NCBI RefSeq assembly: GCF_014529535.1
Contig: NW_023503374.1
Location: 6,634,001 to 6,698,000 of the forward strand
Direction: 5' to 3'
DNA: 64,000 nucleotides
From: Bradysia coprophila
Lineage: Eukaryota > Arthropoda > Insecta > Diptera > Sciaridae
Numbering within the stretch: position 1 is the first letter of the stretch; each line of letters starts with the position of its first letter. A model generated the notes under the pieces. It did no database searches. It saw only the letters and a list, made by a program, of their open reading frames with translations, and had not been told where the DNA came from. Made by a program: the position numbers and the translations under genes. Below are positions 27,801 through 35,965 of the stretch, one piece after another.

Positions 27801-30800
27801 AGAAATCGCATACATATTAAAGCGAGTCTCTCTCGCAATTCATTATTTCATTCATAAAGTTTTGACAGCTGACCCCAAGATGCCTGGACCAGTTAAATTT
27901 ACCTTTCACTCTACTCAAGGGGCCATACATAAAATACGTCCGCACTATAGGGGGAGGGGGGTTCGCAAAAGTGTGACCGACATACATTTGTGTAGTGGAA
28001 AAGTGCGGACATGGGATAGGTGGGTTTAAAATTCCAGAAAAATCGCGGACATCATTTATGGACGGCCTTCAAACACTCTTCTATTATATGGGAAAGGGAA
28101 GGGATGCATTTGAACAAAAAGTTGTATAATTTTTACAACAAGTAATCAAACAGACTGGACAACCAGACTGCAGAAATAAGACGTAGGATTGGTCTTGCAT
28201 GGGCAGCGTTCGGAAAACTCAGACTAATTTTCAAAAGCAAAATGAATAATAGTCTGAAACGAAAAGTTTTCGACACTTTTGTCCTTCCAGTGCTCACTTA
28301 TGGAGCGGAAACGTTAACTTTAACGAAAGCATCCGAAGATGAATTGAGAGTGACACAAAGAGCCATGGAACGGAGTATGCTTGGAATAACACTCAGAGAC
28401 AAAATGACGAATCAATGGATTCGACAACAAACCAGGGTCGTTGATGTCATGGAAAGAATAGCATCTCTGAAATGGAGCTGGGCGGGACATATTGCAAGAA
28501 GGACAGACGAACGTTGGACCAAAAAGATCATGAACTGGCGACCATATAAAAGACGAGCTATAGGTAGACCACCAGAGAGATGGACAAACGGAATTATGAA
28601 TATTGCAGGTACAAACTGGCAGCAAATGGCAATGGATCGTACGAAATGGAAAGAAGTTGGAGAGGCCTACATCCAGCAGTGGATTGAAACAGGCTGAAAA
28701 AGAAGAAGAAGAAGAAGAAGAAGAAAGTTTTCACAGCTGACCCCAGGATGCCTGGACCAGTTAAATTTACCTTTCACTCTACTTAAACTCTCTTCTATGG
28801 GAAATGGAAGGGATGCATTTGAACAAAAAGTGCGCATTGAGTTTATTTTAAGAATGAACGTGTACACACAATGAAATGTCACAACAAAATGGTATGAATG
28901 AACGTTGTCGTGTAAACACTCCACAGTGAAATGTCACAACAAACCAAATTTTACACCGAAAACAAAGTTAAAATCGATCCGGTCAGTTTTTGCAATGAAA
29001 AACGATTGGTTGTCTCAAAATGAAGCTGAGGAATTTTATCAGATTATTTAAAACAAATGACAAAAACATTCGCACGTATTTTGCACTTGCAATTGTTCGC
29101 ATCGTATTAGTATTCATTCCACAGTTCGGCTACATCCATCCAGATGAGTTTTTTCAATCGATTGAAGTCATGGCAGGTAAGGAACTTATAAATGTTTTAC
29201 CGTTCCTTATGAATACAATGAAAAATTTCCAACAGGTGACGAATACGGGCTGGAACATACACGGACGTGGGAGTTTAACACAACATTTCCGATACGATCG
29301 ATAGTGGTGCCATACTTCTGTGTCAAGATTCCGCTTAACTTCCTCAGATTTATGTCGCTTTATGCTCGCCACTACCTGCAAATCGATCTGCGTACCAGCT
29401 ATGCGTTAGTCGTATTTCCTCGCCTAATCATGGTCTTGATTTCGTTCATCAATGATTGGTCGCTGTACAAAATATGTAAATCGTACGGTGTGAAGGGCGA
29501 AATGAGAATGATCGCGCTGGCAAGCTCATTCGTCATGTTAGTATTCGGTTCACGAACATTTTCCAACACCATCGAAATGGGGCTGTGCTCGGTACTGTTA
29601 TACATAGTGGCCGATACAATGGTGCACTCAAACACCGTCCTATTTCAAATGGATTTTCTGCAAGAAAAATACGACGCAGCCGAAACGACTGTGGGAAAGG
29701 TGAAGCTTTACAAAATGAAATCGTCGCTGCCCGCGCATTCATTCAACAAATGCTTTCTGATATCAACGTTGTGTGTTGTTGGTGTCTTCAATCGGCCAAC
29801 ATTTTTGTTCTTCGGCATGCCGATAGTGTTTTACTGGCTAATGCGTGGCATGGGCACCCGAACGATCTCATTTTTTGACTTTTTTCTCCGAATGACTGCC
29901 CTCGTCATTTGTGCACTACCGAGCTTAGTATTTTTCATTATGATGGACTCGTTGTACTTTGGCTACTTGCACTTGTCTGATATACCTATGTTGGACATTG
30001 GAATGCGTAACTTCGTGGTGACTCCGCTCAATTTCGTTCGTTATAATATCGATCCGAAAAATACTGCCCAACATGGCATTCATCCAAAGTATTTGCACGC
30101 TCTCGTCAACATACCACTGCTGTTCAACATCTTAGGAGTGGTTTCGCTGCTCTCATTTGCCTCGATGGTTTATCAGTAAGTTCGATGAGGAATACGCACA
30201 TTCCGGTAGCGATACTCAAAATAAAATTTCAGATTTTGCCGGGCTGATTACAAAAATTTGCCGAGAGCACAATCAATCATTGCTTTAATGACAGCGGCCA
30301 TATTCGTTCCACTTGGACTGCTATCGCTAATAAATCACCAAGAGCCAAGATTCCTTCTTCCGCTAACATTACCCATCATTTTCCTGCATGGCACGAAACT
30401 GCAAACTGGATTGTGTGTAAAACTGCAAACGGGACTGTGTGTGAAACTGCAAACTGGACTGTATGTACCTGAATTGGTGAAGTCCAGTCGAATCCTTAAA
30501 AATATTTGTTCAAAAATATCGTCCAAAAAAATTGCCGGTGCAACGCTTTTACGTTACTGGTACATCATCAACATAATTTTCACACTTTTCTTTGGCTTTG
30601 TACACCAGGGAGGTGTTTTTCAACTGGCTAGCGACATATCGAATTCGGTCCTAGCTCGAGATAGCGTCACACATGTACATCTAGTCACCAGTCATATTTA
30701 TAACGTTCCTCTCAGCTTCTTCTTCATACCGAGTACTAAAACGCTACTCACCAATCAAGACACCGGCCAGAAATACACAATGCAAAAACGATTTTTCTTG

Positions 30801-33183
30801 TACGAATACGGCGGTATGAACGTGGACGATTTGCACAGAAAACTGAAGATAATTTTGGATCACAACGAAATGAAACTGTCGGAGAAGAATCAGAAATATC
30901 AACTATACGTAGCCATACCGACGAGCTTAACTGACGATTTGAGCATGGCATTTTGGCGAAGCAATAGCACTGTGATGACGTATGAACGGGTGAAGGTTTT
31001 TTATCCACATTTATCGACCGAAGCACTACCGAAATTTTCCATTCAACATCCAACCGAAATTGAAACGGATTTCGATTCGGAACGGGAATGTCGTTTATTC
31101 GAATGGGGAAGTAATCATGACTCGCTGCTCTACGCGGCATTTCAACAATTTTCGTCAATGGTAAATCAATTTGGCTTGGCGTTGTATCGTATTGATGTGG
31201 GTCGGAAAAACAAAAAGTTTGAATAATGGGCTTCAGTTCAAATAATTGTCATGGATTTTATTCCCGATTTCAACTAGTTAACACCAAAACCAAAGAAATG
31301 TTTTTGGAAAATTTTAAATATTTTTTGGAAGCTTAAATTTCAAATAAAAAAAATTTCGTTGCTTTAAGTCAGAACGTTTGAACTCTACCAATGTGACCCA
31401 TCGGAACTGGTTCAACCAGTGATTTTGTCGGTCTAAGCAGTGCTACGGTCAAAGTCAATGTGATCATCAAATTTTGAGTCCTCCCAGACAACTCTGGAAA
31501 TTGAATAGTGAAAGTTCTTAAATTTGTCGATCAGTTTGTAAGAGTTGAGAGAGTTTAGGTATTATTACCTTGACGCCGACACAAATTTTTCCTGACACTT
31601 TTTAAAAGTCTAAAAGTTTAACTGAAAAATCGTCTGTTTGAGCATGGACTGCACAATATTTTCATTATCGATATTTAATTGGTACGGTTACCGACTTTTT
31701 AATCCTCCATATTAACACAACAATGGTTTCGAACGTGACGCCATAGGTTTTCGGCTATAATTTCAGTGATAAGGGTCTTGCTAGATCAATTCTTCCAGAC
31801 AATAAAATATCAAAAGCTCAGGAATTATATCGACAATTTTAGTTGAGAGAAGAACCTTAACAAATCAGAATTTTGCGAGTGAGACTAAATTTCGCAGGGA
31901 TAAATAGTTGCGTTCCAATAAGTCGCATTTCCAGCGGCTGGAAACCATTTAAAATCATCGTGATACCCATCATTCATAAATCTCATCCACAAACTTTCAA
32001 CATTCGTTTATAATGGATGTCCCATGTCCCTATTTCAACTGTTCATAAATTTAACAACATTTCGAAATTGACTTCTTTACGTATCGAACTGGTACTGTGT
32101 TACCAGACTAGATCATTTGAAGTGGAAATCGACACATTAGAGTGATAGCTAGAGCAACGATGATTTTCAATGTTTTATTCCAGGAAAAAACTGTTTTAGA
32201 GGCGGCTTACGACAACGGTTTAATTTTCAATTTTCGTCTATGACTTCCAATATTCACTTTTTCACTTTCTATACTAAATGTCTAGAACACTTTACTTCAT
32301 TTCCGACACATTCAGGTGAAAGGGTAACCAGTCTGTTAATTTTCCTAAAGACAAATTCTCCTTCAAGGTAATACTTTAGAGAGAAAAGACTCCTCATTGA
32401 ATGAGTTAATTCCTCAGAATCAGTACACTAGACATCAAAGAACCTGGGAATCAACCATTGTATCCTTTTGTTGGTAACACCGTTAATCGAATCAATTAAA
32501 CGAATCATTTTCATTGAAACAAGAATATCGAATTCAACAGCAACTTACCTAATGTCCAACTGCTTGAATATGTTCACAATGCACTGTAAAGTTGAATCCG
32601 CGAAAAAGTATTGTGCTTCTTTAGTATCGCGAGACAATGGTCTGAGGAAACGGGTTGGCTGGCTTAACAGTTCATCACTAATTCCATTTAGGAAGTCGTG
32701 ATGTTGATGTGTTTTCTTCTCACTGGTCGTGAATAGGCAAGAACACGTATGACAATAGGCACGTTTTTTCGGAGACTCTTTGGCTATCTAAGGTAAATAA
32801 TTCAACAATGTTCCTTGAGTAAAGTGCATTAAGAAGTGTCATTAAGAAAAAAACATATTATTTACCTCAGCTAAGCCAAGAATCGACTTAGATTGTGCGT
32901 GAAGGTGAGCTCTATTTAGAGCAACGTGCTCGTCCGTTAAAATGGGACATTCTTTTGGATTGCGAAAGGCTGAACAAGCATAAAATTCAATGGGCTCAGG
33001 GCCGTTGTCGAAAGTCTTTTTAAACAGCAGAGTTGGCCCGTGAATACACATCGGATGGTTTTCGACATGGTTTTCAATTATAACAGTAATATGGTCACCG
33101 CTTTTCGAGCCGTTCTTATTCACTAATTTAATTTTCTCATAAATTACTGAAGCTTTCATGAAATAGTCATTCGACTTACCCAT
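15891..33183 (-). CDS. Zcchc4: ZCCHC4, 28S rRNA N6-adenosine methyltransferase
   Basis: Four exons on the minus strand: 33183-32866, 32787-32549, 16932-16720 and 16662-15891. They total 1542 nt, 513 residues, which is the length I recall for human ZCCHC4. The phases match at every junction (0, 2, 2), including across the 15.6 kb intron. Order: GRF-type zinc finger (C46, H48, C70, C79; CIHGPTLLF), an FAD-S motif, the S-adenosylmethionine-binding start ([11 protein letters not shown]), the catalytic DPPF at 266-269, a block of paired CxxC sites, then two CCHC knuckles (about 436-449 and 475-488). The enzyme family methylates one adenosine of 28S rRNA in the nucleolus. Neither half is repeated elsewhere in the window, so I read this as one gene with nested genes in intron 2. 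The alternative is two partial copies. Confidence 0.88.
16933..18224. other. 3' part of the giant ZCCHC4 intron, no gene seen
   Basis: Non-coding apart from the paired TGACGTCA hairpin at 17816-17889 and a T-run near 17640. The minus-strand frame at 17431-17628 has no protein character. Confidence 0.5.
17816..17889. repeat. short inverted repeat with two CRE octamers
   Basis: The 16-bp arms at 17816-17831 and 17874-17889 are perfect inverses of each other. Each contains the palindrome TGACGTCA (17817-17824 and 17881-17888), which is the consensus site for CREB/ATF factors. The loop is 42 bp. Confidence 0.75.
18225..18905 (-). CDS. DUF1091 secreted protein A
   Basis: Three exons on the minus strand, 18905-18834, 18780-18460 and 18401-18225, all joined in phase 0, give 189 residues. 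Residues 1-24 form a signal peptide ([15 protein letters not shown]). The DUF1091 core is visible: a conserved Cys in the IDLCMFW segment, the Y-E-P-L-L-Q segment, the CPIRK motif at the end of exon 2, and a C-terminal block with F-P-H-x-M-P-E-K-K. The family has an MD-2-like beta-sandwich fold that may bind lipids; some fly members (CheB) act in chemosensation. It is the most diverged of three copies here and lies inside the ZCCHC4 intron on the same strand. Confidence 0.85.
18906..20740. other. non-coding region with a MITE
   Basis: Apart from the inverted-repeat element at about 19058-19460 I see nothing coding. A 92-codon frame at 19590-19868 has no protein character or splice partner. 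The last 150 bp should hold the promoter of the leucine-rich-repeat gene. Confidence 0.45.
19058..19460. mobile_element. MITE-like inverted repeat
   Basis: The arm around 19055-19135 (core TTATTCTAAACAAAAAATTG) is the inverse of the arm around 19383-19462, with about 85-90 per cent identity over some 75 bp. The interior includes CAGGGCCGCCATTTTG. No coding frame. Confidence 0.65.
20741..22084 (+). CDS. leucine-rich-repeat type I membrane protein
   Basis: A single exon of 447 residues. I chose the ATG at 20741 because it opens directly into a signal peptide ([20 protein letters not shown]). About nine leucine-rich repeats follow (from roughly residue 100 to 320), with typical lines such as [14 protein letters not shown] and [15 protein letters not shown] short C-terminal cap and an acidic linker come next, then a hydrophobic span (about 388-413) and a 35-residue cytoplasmic tail beginning with basic residues. 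There is no kinase or TIR domain. It is likely a cell-surface receptor or adhesion protein. It sits inside the ZCCHC4 intron on the opposite strand. The family is too large to name an orthologue. Confidence 0.85.
   Translation: MIHSKLVYCLAILHLYSSLSIFVFASNKYEQISDWKSGWISGPVCDGCTYINYTCGTNDKNSLAVSPSTWIVQRIGYINFNKCRFPAIGLNFFGLFKNLHTFDISDVELETLKKETFWNATKLKNFFASNNRLTEIPSLTFINTQISCIDFSNNSINRIDPMAFEGVHSLQKLNLSHNRIEHLVGCSDLISLTTLDLSSNNLTSLNIDVFEKMTELKHLDLSSNLIGNLEVGIFSHSTNLEYLYLRRMNISSIRLGTFSHQHKLISLDLSGNQLKEFNFNVFLPILRYLNSLYLGQNLLEDLIGFRNTLLPQLTVLDIKNNNFECSHLLRFMESVNWEKLNLLLDPKSTNPQEPHIRGINCEQTLDKIGNDSPNQNHFEESENIFISSEIFVIKLILILIFIAISVYVIVFLLTNRDRLFRSERRHEVDMHNLAPNREYFNDGLSLE
22304..22434. mobile_element. 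MITE copy 1, AGCTGAAAACACACGA ends
   Basis: Starts AAGCTGAAAACACACGAGCAA and ends with the inverse TTGCTCGTGTGTTTTCAG. It is 131 bp long and has a second copy at 24961-25110. The flanking sequence is also shared, so both probably moved as part of one duplication. Confidence 0.65.
22509..22661 (-). CDS. short open frame, possible exon of unknown gene
   Basis: The 50-codon frame starts at ATG 22661 and has a protein-like composition (Lys/Glu-rich with [11 protein letters not shown]). It ends at a GTGAGT donor (22512), immediately overlapping its stop codon. I found no downstream exon. It may be a first exon, a relic, or chance. Confidence 0.2.
   Translation of the reverse strand: MLHEKMRRISAEDLLFNYVEKMDENKTLWTHFLNKYRLQKECISVNIPVK
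23164..23690 (-). CDS. secreted cysteine-rich orphan protein
   Basis: Two exons on the minus strand, 23690-23570 and 23504-23164, joined in phase 1, give 153 residues. Residues 1-20 form a clear signal peptide ([17 protein letters not shown]). The mature protein has nine cysteines, including a CMFC pair and a C-terminal PYC end, and no transmembrane span. I do not recognise a family. Upstream, TATAAAAA on the minus strand (23767-23760) is a plausible TATA box about 70 bp before the ATG. It lies in the ZCCHC4 intron on the host's strand. Confidence 0.75.
23760..23767 (-). promoter_or_regulatory. TATA box of the cysteine-rich secreted gene
   Basis: TATAAAAA on the minus strand lies 70-77 bp upstream of the ATG. 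Initiator-like TCATAC and TCAGT words follow about 33 and 40 bp downstream. Confidence 0.45.
23874..24237. mobile_element. long-arm foldback element
   Basis: The outer arms start AGGGCTTATTTTTGG and end CCAAAAATAGGCCCT. The inner arms (about 23950-24008 and 24067-24124, core TGAGCTCAGCCTT) are nearly perfect inverses, leaving only a short loop. GGAATAAAAT on the left and GGAATGAAAT on the right may be a 10-bp target duplication, which would suit a Mutator-like origin. Confidence 0.65.
24961..25110. mobile_element. MITE copy 2, AGCTGAAAACACACGA ends
   Basis: AAGCTGAAAACACACGA at the left and its inverse with TCAGCT at the right. Second copy of the element at 22304-22434, with shared flanks. 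Confidence 0.65.
25201..25895 (-). CDS. DUF1091 secreted protein B
   Basis: Three exons on the minus strand, 25895-25803, 25738-25430 and 25362-25201, phase 0 at both junctions, give 187 residues. The N-terminus is a weak signal peptide. Exon 2 carries the DUF1091 core: SSTEIYPF, a VNVCRLL cysteine, the YEPFLQL segment and KRCPIGK. Exon 3 carries the F-P-P-V-L-P-D-K-K block and ends in Asn-Lys. It has the same exon lengths in exons 2 and 3 as gene C, so the two are recent tandem duplicates. The role is probably extracellular lipid or ligand binding; substrate unknown. Confidence 0.9.
26275..26953 (-). CDS. DUF1091 secreted protein C
   Basis: Three exons on the minus strand, 26953-26867, 26806-26498 and 26436-26275, phase 0, give 185 residues. 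Two adjacent ATGs (26953 and 26950) are both usable. The signal peptide covers residues 1-20. It is roughly three-quarters identical to gene B through [18 protein letters not shown] and RCPIGK. The conserved promoter word GACTTTTTAATGATAATCT lies upstream of both B (about 25975) and C (about 27042). The 5' flank of this gene is duplicated at 31.6-32.05 kb. Confidence 0.9.
27310..27582. mobile_element. two adjoining CAGTGTTAAAAGAG-family MITEs
   Basis: Copy 1 runs from ACTGTTAAAAGAGCG (27311) to CTCTCTTTTAACATT. Copy 2 runs from TATAGTGTTAAAAGAGAAT (about 27403) to GTTTAACACTGTATA (27579). Both share the internal phrase ATCACCCATCGA and AACTGGT words with copies at 44.1, 44.9 and 45.1 kb. Confidence 0.65.
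27917..28069. mobile_element. MITE with GGCC(G)TCCATAAAT-type ends
   Basis: Left end AAGGGGCCATACATAAAATAC and right end ATCATTTATGGACGGCCTT are imperfect inverses over about 25 bp, with a G-run inside. The same host sequence without the insertion is present at 28724-28832 (CTCTACTTAAACTC), so the empty site is directly visible. Confidence 0.75.
28140..28723 (+). pseudogene. 5'-truncated RTE-like retrotransposon, RT C-terminus
   Basis: From about 28170 to 28697 one open frame encodes the last part of a non-LTR reverse transcriptase. It has the [13 protein letters not shown] segment, the [10 protein letters not shown] motif and GRPPERW, ending QQWIETG. The endonuclease and the catalytic YADD region are absent, so the copy is dead on arrival. 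It ends in an AAG repeat (28699-28723), as RTE elements often end in a short repeat. Nearly the same about 109 bp of sequence flanks both sides. Confidence 0.85.
28699..28723. repeat. AAG microsatellite tail
   Basis: Eight AAG units follow directly after the retroelement stop codon and mark its 3' end. Confidence 0.85.
29020..31226 (+). CDS. PIGZ: PIGZ, GPI mannosyltransferase 4
   Basis: Three exons, 29020-29176, 29236-30175 and 30233-31226, joined in phases 1 and 2, give 696 residues. The enzyme is a multi-pass ER membrane protein of glycosyltransferase family 22. It adds the fourth mannose to the GPI anchor precursor from dolichol-phosphate mannose. Evidence is the HPDE motif (40-43) followed by EVMAGD and RTWEF, many hydrophobic spans, and HQEPRF at 401-406. 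It is longer than the human enzyme. Right after the HQEPRF block is an in-frame triplicate of an 8-residue unit, KLQTGLCV (421-444), not known to me in the family. It lies inside the ZCCHC4 intron on the opposite strand. The poly(A) signal is at 31343. Confidence 0.9.
31343..31348 (+). terminator. poly(A) signal of PIGZ
   Basis: AATAAA about 115 bp after the stop codon, followed by an A-run. Confidence 0.55.
31575..32053 (-). pseudogene. relic of a DUF1091 gene 5' end and promoter
   Basis: This stretch resembles 26930-27310, the start and upstream flank of DUF1091 gene C. Shared words include GAGCATGGACT, CGACTTTTTAAT, TTTCAGTGATAAGG, and TTGAGAGAAGAACCTTAACAA. The initiating ATG region is altered and no exon 2 or 3 follows, so it is a dead fragment. 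It lies on the far side of PIGZ from gene C. Confidence 0.65.
32054..32548. other. 5' part of the giant ZCCHC4 intron
   Basis: No gene seen. The donor GTAAGT of ZCCHC4 exon 2 is at 32548-32543 on the minus strand. Confidence 0.5.
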
Positions 33184-33470
33184 TTTATTCTACCGAGAAA
33201 TAACTAAAAATCACAAATTAAAATTATTTATAAAAGAAAACAACCTCTCGAGTTTATCCTATCGTACACACTCACCGCGATATTGTGACAGTTGATGCTT
33301 TGGGAATCTCTGGTTGAGAGCCGGGTTAACACTGGAACATTGAGCATTTTGCATTTTTCGGCAACACTGCGTACTTAGCGCGTGCATCGCATCCATGACA
33401 TCAGTGACATTTTAAAACAAATTGTTTTCAACAACAATAATAAAAAGGCATAACGGGACATTAACCAAAA
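33184..33470. promoter_or_regulatory. shared divergent promoter of ZCCHC4 and the coiled-coil gene
   Basis: Only 287 bp separate the two start codons, which point away from each other. No TATA box is visible. CGCGTGCATCGCATC and TATCG words may be regulatory, but I cannot assign a factor. Confidence 0.5.
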
Positions 33471-34243
33471 ATGACACAAATTATCGGTTTAAGAAAAACC
33501 GTCTTGGTGACACAAGCATTTAAAATGGAAGAAACGCAACGAAAAATAAAATTTCAGTTGAAGTTGTTGAAAGGTCTGGTGAAACGCTACAAGGAGTTGA
33601 AGGAGGAAATTGGTGCCGTTGATGCGAAGTAAACAATTTAAAATCATTCCAAGTGTTTACGTTTCGGTAAATGTAAAATTTATTCTAGTCAAATCGATCC
33701 CTTTCTATCATTGCTCGACGACATAAACGGCACACCGGTCGAGGATGTCGTTTATTTTCGTATCGAACTGGAAGATGTGAAAGAATATGTGGAACGTGAA
33801 ATGATGCAGCTGATGAATTTACTCGAAAGAAATGGGTACCTCCAAAATTACATTTTCAACTTCCGGTTATGTCAACTGTACCGTGGTGATTGATTTTTTT
33901 AGGTCTCCGTTTCGAGAACGATGCAAAACGTTTCCGTGGAGAGTGCTGTTCGATTTGTCGCCAGAAGTTCCGAAAGTACAAACAACGGTAAGCACTCCCA
34001 CGAATTCCGATAGCGGTGACGGTTCGATGGACGATTTTTCTGATAGACACGGAGCAAAGGGGACAGAATAATTATCTTTAGATTATACGAGATTTCGTAC
34101 CTGAAGGCTTAACATCCTCTCTAAGAGGAGCAAAGGTAACAATCACAAAAGAGGAATTCGATGGCGAAAGTATTGTTGGTGACGAGATGGGTCCCGAGGA
34201 TGCTCTTAACGAGAACGAGGCTAGTGGTAGTGGTGGCCTGTGA
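33471..34243 (+). CDS. small coiled-coil protein of unknown function
   Basis: Four exons, 33471-33628, 33689-33835, 33903-33987 and 34082-34243, junction phases 2, 2, 0, give 183 residues. Residues 18-55 are Lys/Glu/Leu-rich and predicted to coil (KLLKGLVKRYKELKEEIG). 56-100 are acidic. The C-terminus (IIRDFVPEGLTSSLRG) is followed by an acidic, Gly/Ser-rich end. A second ATG at 33525 is in frame. Exon 3 is also open in another frame that contains CCSIC, but no splice phase I can find uses it. I do not recognise the family. Confidence 0.65.
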
Positions 34244-34333
34244 AAATTCCAATAGAATCAGCAAACTTAAATTAAAAATATATTATTTCTGACTAGATCT
34301 GTCAGCAGTGAGAGCCTGTTGAAAGTCTCTTCC

Positions 34334-34339
34334 AATAAA
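34334..34339 (+). terminator. poly(A) signal of the coiled-coil gene
   Basis: AATAAA about 90 bp after the stop codon. Confidence 0.55.
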
Positions 34340-34749
34340 AACACAACAAGAAAGATTTTTCTAAAATTCAAAAGCATTTGAGTTTTTATTCAACTAAGTC
34401 AAGCCAATCGTAAAATGAAACAACCATAAACATCGCTTTCTTGAGGGCCAAATGCACGATGGATCAATGTAAAGAAAAAGCGACGACAGTCTATATATAT
34501 GTGCGGTAGCATAACTAGGCATTTTATACAATTCATATGCAAACCCTTCGGTGTGCAACGGATCTAATTCCAGTCCAATGTAATCGATCTCTAAACTCTC
34601 TCTCTCTCTCGATCTTGACCAGCAAGAGTTCCAACAGATATTTCATGATTCCCTGATTTAATGGAAGGGCTGACTGTTTATCTTAAATGATAAAAGGAAT
34701 TTCGATAATGGAATTTGAAAACGACCAAATATTGACAAAAATTCTCAAT

Positions 34750-34964
34750 ACAGTGTTTAAGGAGAGCGAAAACCAGTTAAATTTAATTGGTCTCGGGCTC
34801 AGCTGTCAAATATTTATCAATGAAAAAAGAAATTGAGAGTTGAGCCCAGTTTAAATTTGTATGTGATTTCTCTCATTTTGACGTACTAGTGTTAACTACT
34901 GACGTGTGACCCCGAGACCAGTTTAAACAAAGTGATCAAAAATTGCTCTCCTTAAACACTGTAT
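34750..34964. mobile_element. MITE with TACAGTGTTTAAGGAGAGC ends
   Basis: The left end TACAGTGTTTAAGGAGAGC and right end GCTCTCCTTAAACACTGTA are perfect 19-bp inverses. The sequence starts and ends TA, consistent with a TA target. It resembles the CAGTGTTAAAAGAG family in its ends but has a different interior. Confidence 0.8.
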
Positions 34965-35217
34965 AGGTAAACGCACTCAGTACAGATTGTGTGTGAAATC
35001 AACTTGAAGAAAATGTTTTTTAGGAAAATTCGGAATTTTGTTTTTGTTACATTGCCTTTTTCATATTAACTTTTTGTGTGTCAATTTGTGTGTCACCGCC
35101 TTCGTGATCAAATCAGAGTTGTCTTAACCGTCTTAACCTGGTTCTTTCAGAACTTTGCTCTTGGCAGCAATGAAAGTAAATAGATAGGTATGGCCAAACG
35201 TTCAAATTTGTTCTAGC

Positions 35218-35331
35218 CGGAGCACATACGGATTTGCATGGCGCCACCTCAAACGAACTCATTTCTAGCGCAAATTTCCACTAGAAATGAGTTCGTTTGA
35301 GGTGGCGCCATGCAAATCCGTATGTGCTCCG
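35218..35331. repeat. perfect 51-bp hairpin with 12-nt loop
   Basis: The arm 35218-35268 and arm 35281-35331 are exact inverses over 51 bp (both contain GGTGGCGCCA or its inverse). The loop is 12 nt. If transcribed it would fold into a near-ideal Dicer substrate. Confidence 0.9.
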
Positions 35332-35690
35332 ACTTGTATGGACTGCCCGAGTAGAAATATTTTTCGAGTTGAGATGTCTCAAATCCTCACACATTTTAAT
35401 ATGGTAGTGAGATATCTGATTTCGACAGATATAGACATGTTTGAGACATTTGTAGCGCTTCTGTAGCGCTGAGGACTCGTGAGACATGTGTGATATTGAG
35501 ACTTTTATGAGACATTAGGACTTGAGTGAGACTTTTTTTAGTTTTCTAGTGAGACATTGAAGACGTTGTGAGACTTTATCGAGACTTTTGTGAGCCACTG
35601 AGGACTTCTCGTGAGACTTAGAAGAGAGTTTTGTGAGACATTGAGGACTTCTCGTGAGGCATTGAGGACATTATGCCATTGAGGACTGCC

Positions 35691-35965
35691 AATCACCGAC
35701 AACAGTATGTCCTTGTTTTGGCAGAGATGTTTACTATTTGACAGCCAATCATCGACTAAAGTATGTCCTTGTCTTGGCATAGATGCTTACTCTTTGACAG
35801 CCAATCATCGACTGAAGTATACCATAGTTTTTCAGAGATGTTTACTCTTTGACAGGCAATCACCGACTACAGTATGTCCTTGTTTTGGCAGATATGTTTA
35901 CACTTTGACAGCCAATCATCGACTGAATGTCCTTGACTTCGCAGAGATGTTTACTCTTTGACAGC
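35691..35965. repeat. 56-bp minisatellite, five copies
   Basis: Units begin AATCATCGACT(G/A)AAGTATGT and end TTTACTCTTTGACAGCC, starting at 35691, 35747, 35803, 35858 and 35914. They are 85-95 per cent alike. Confidence 0.85.
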
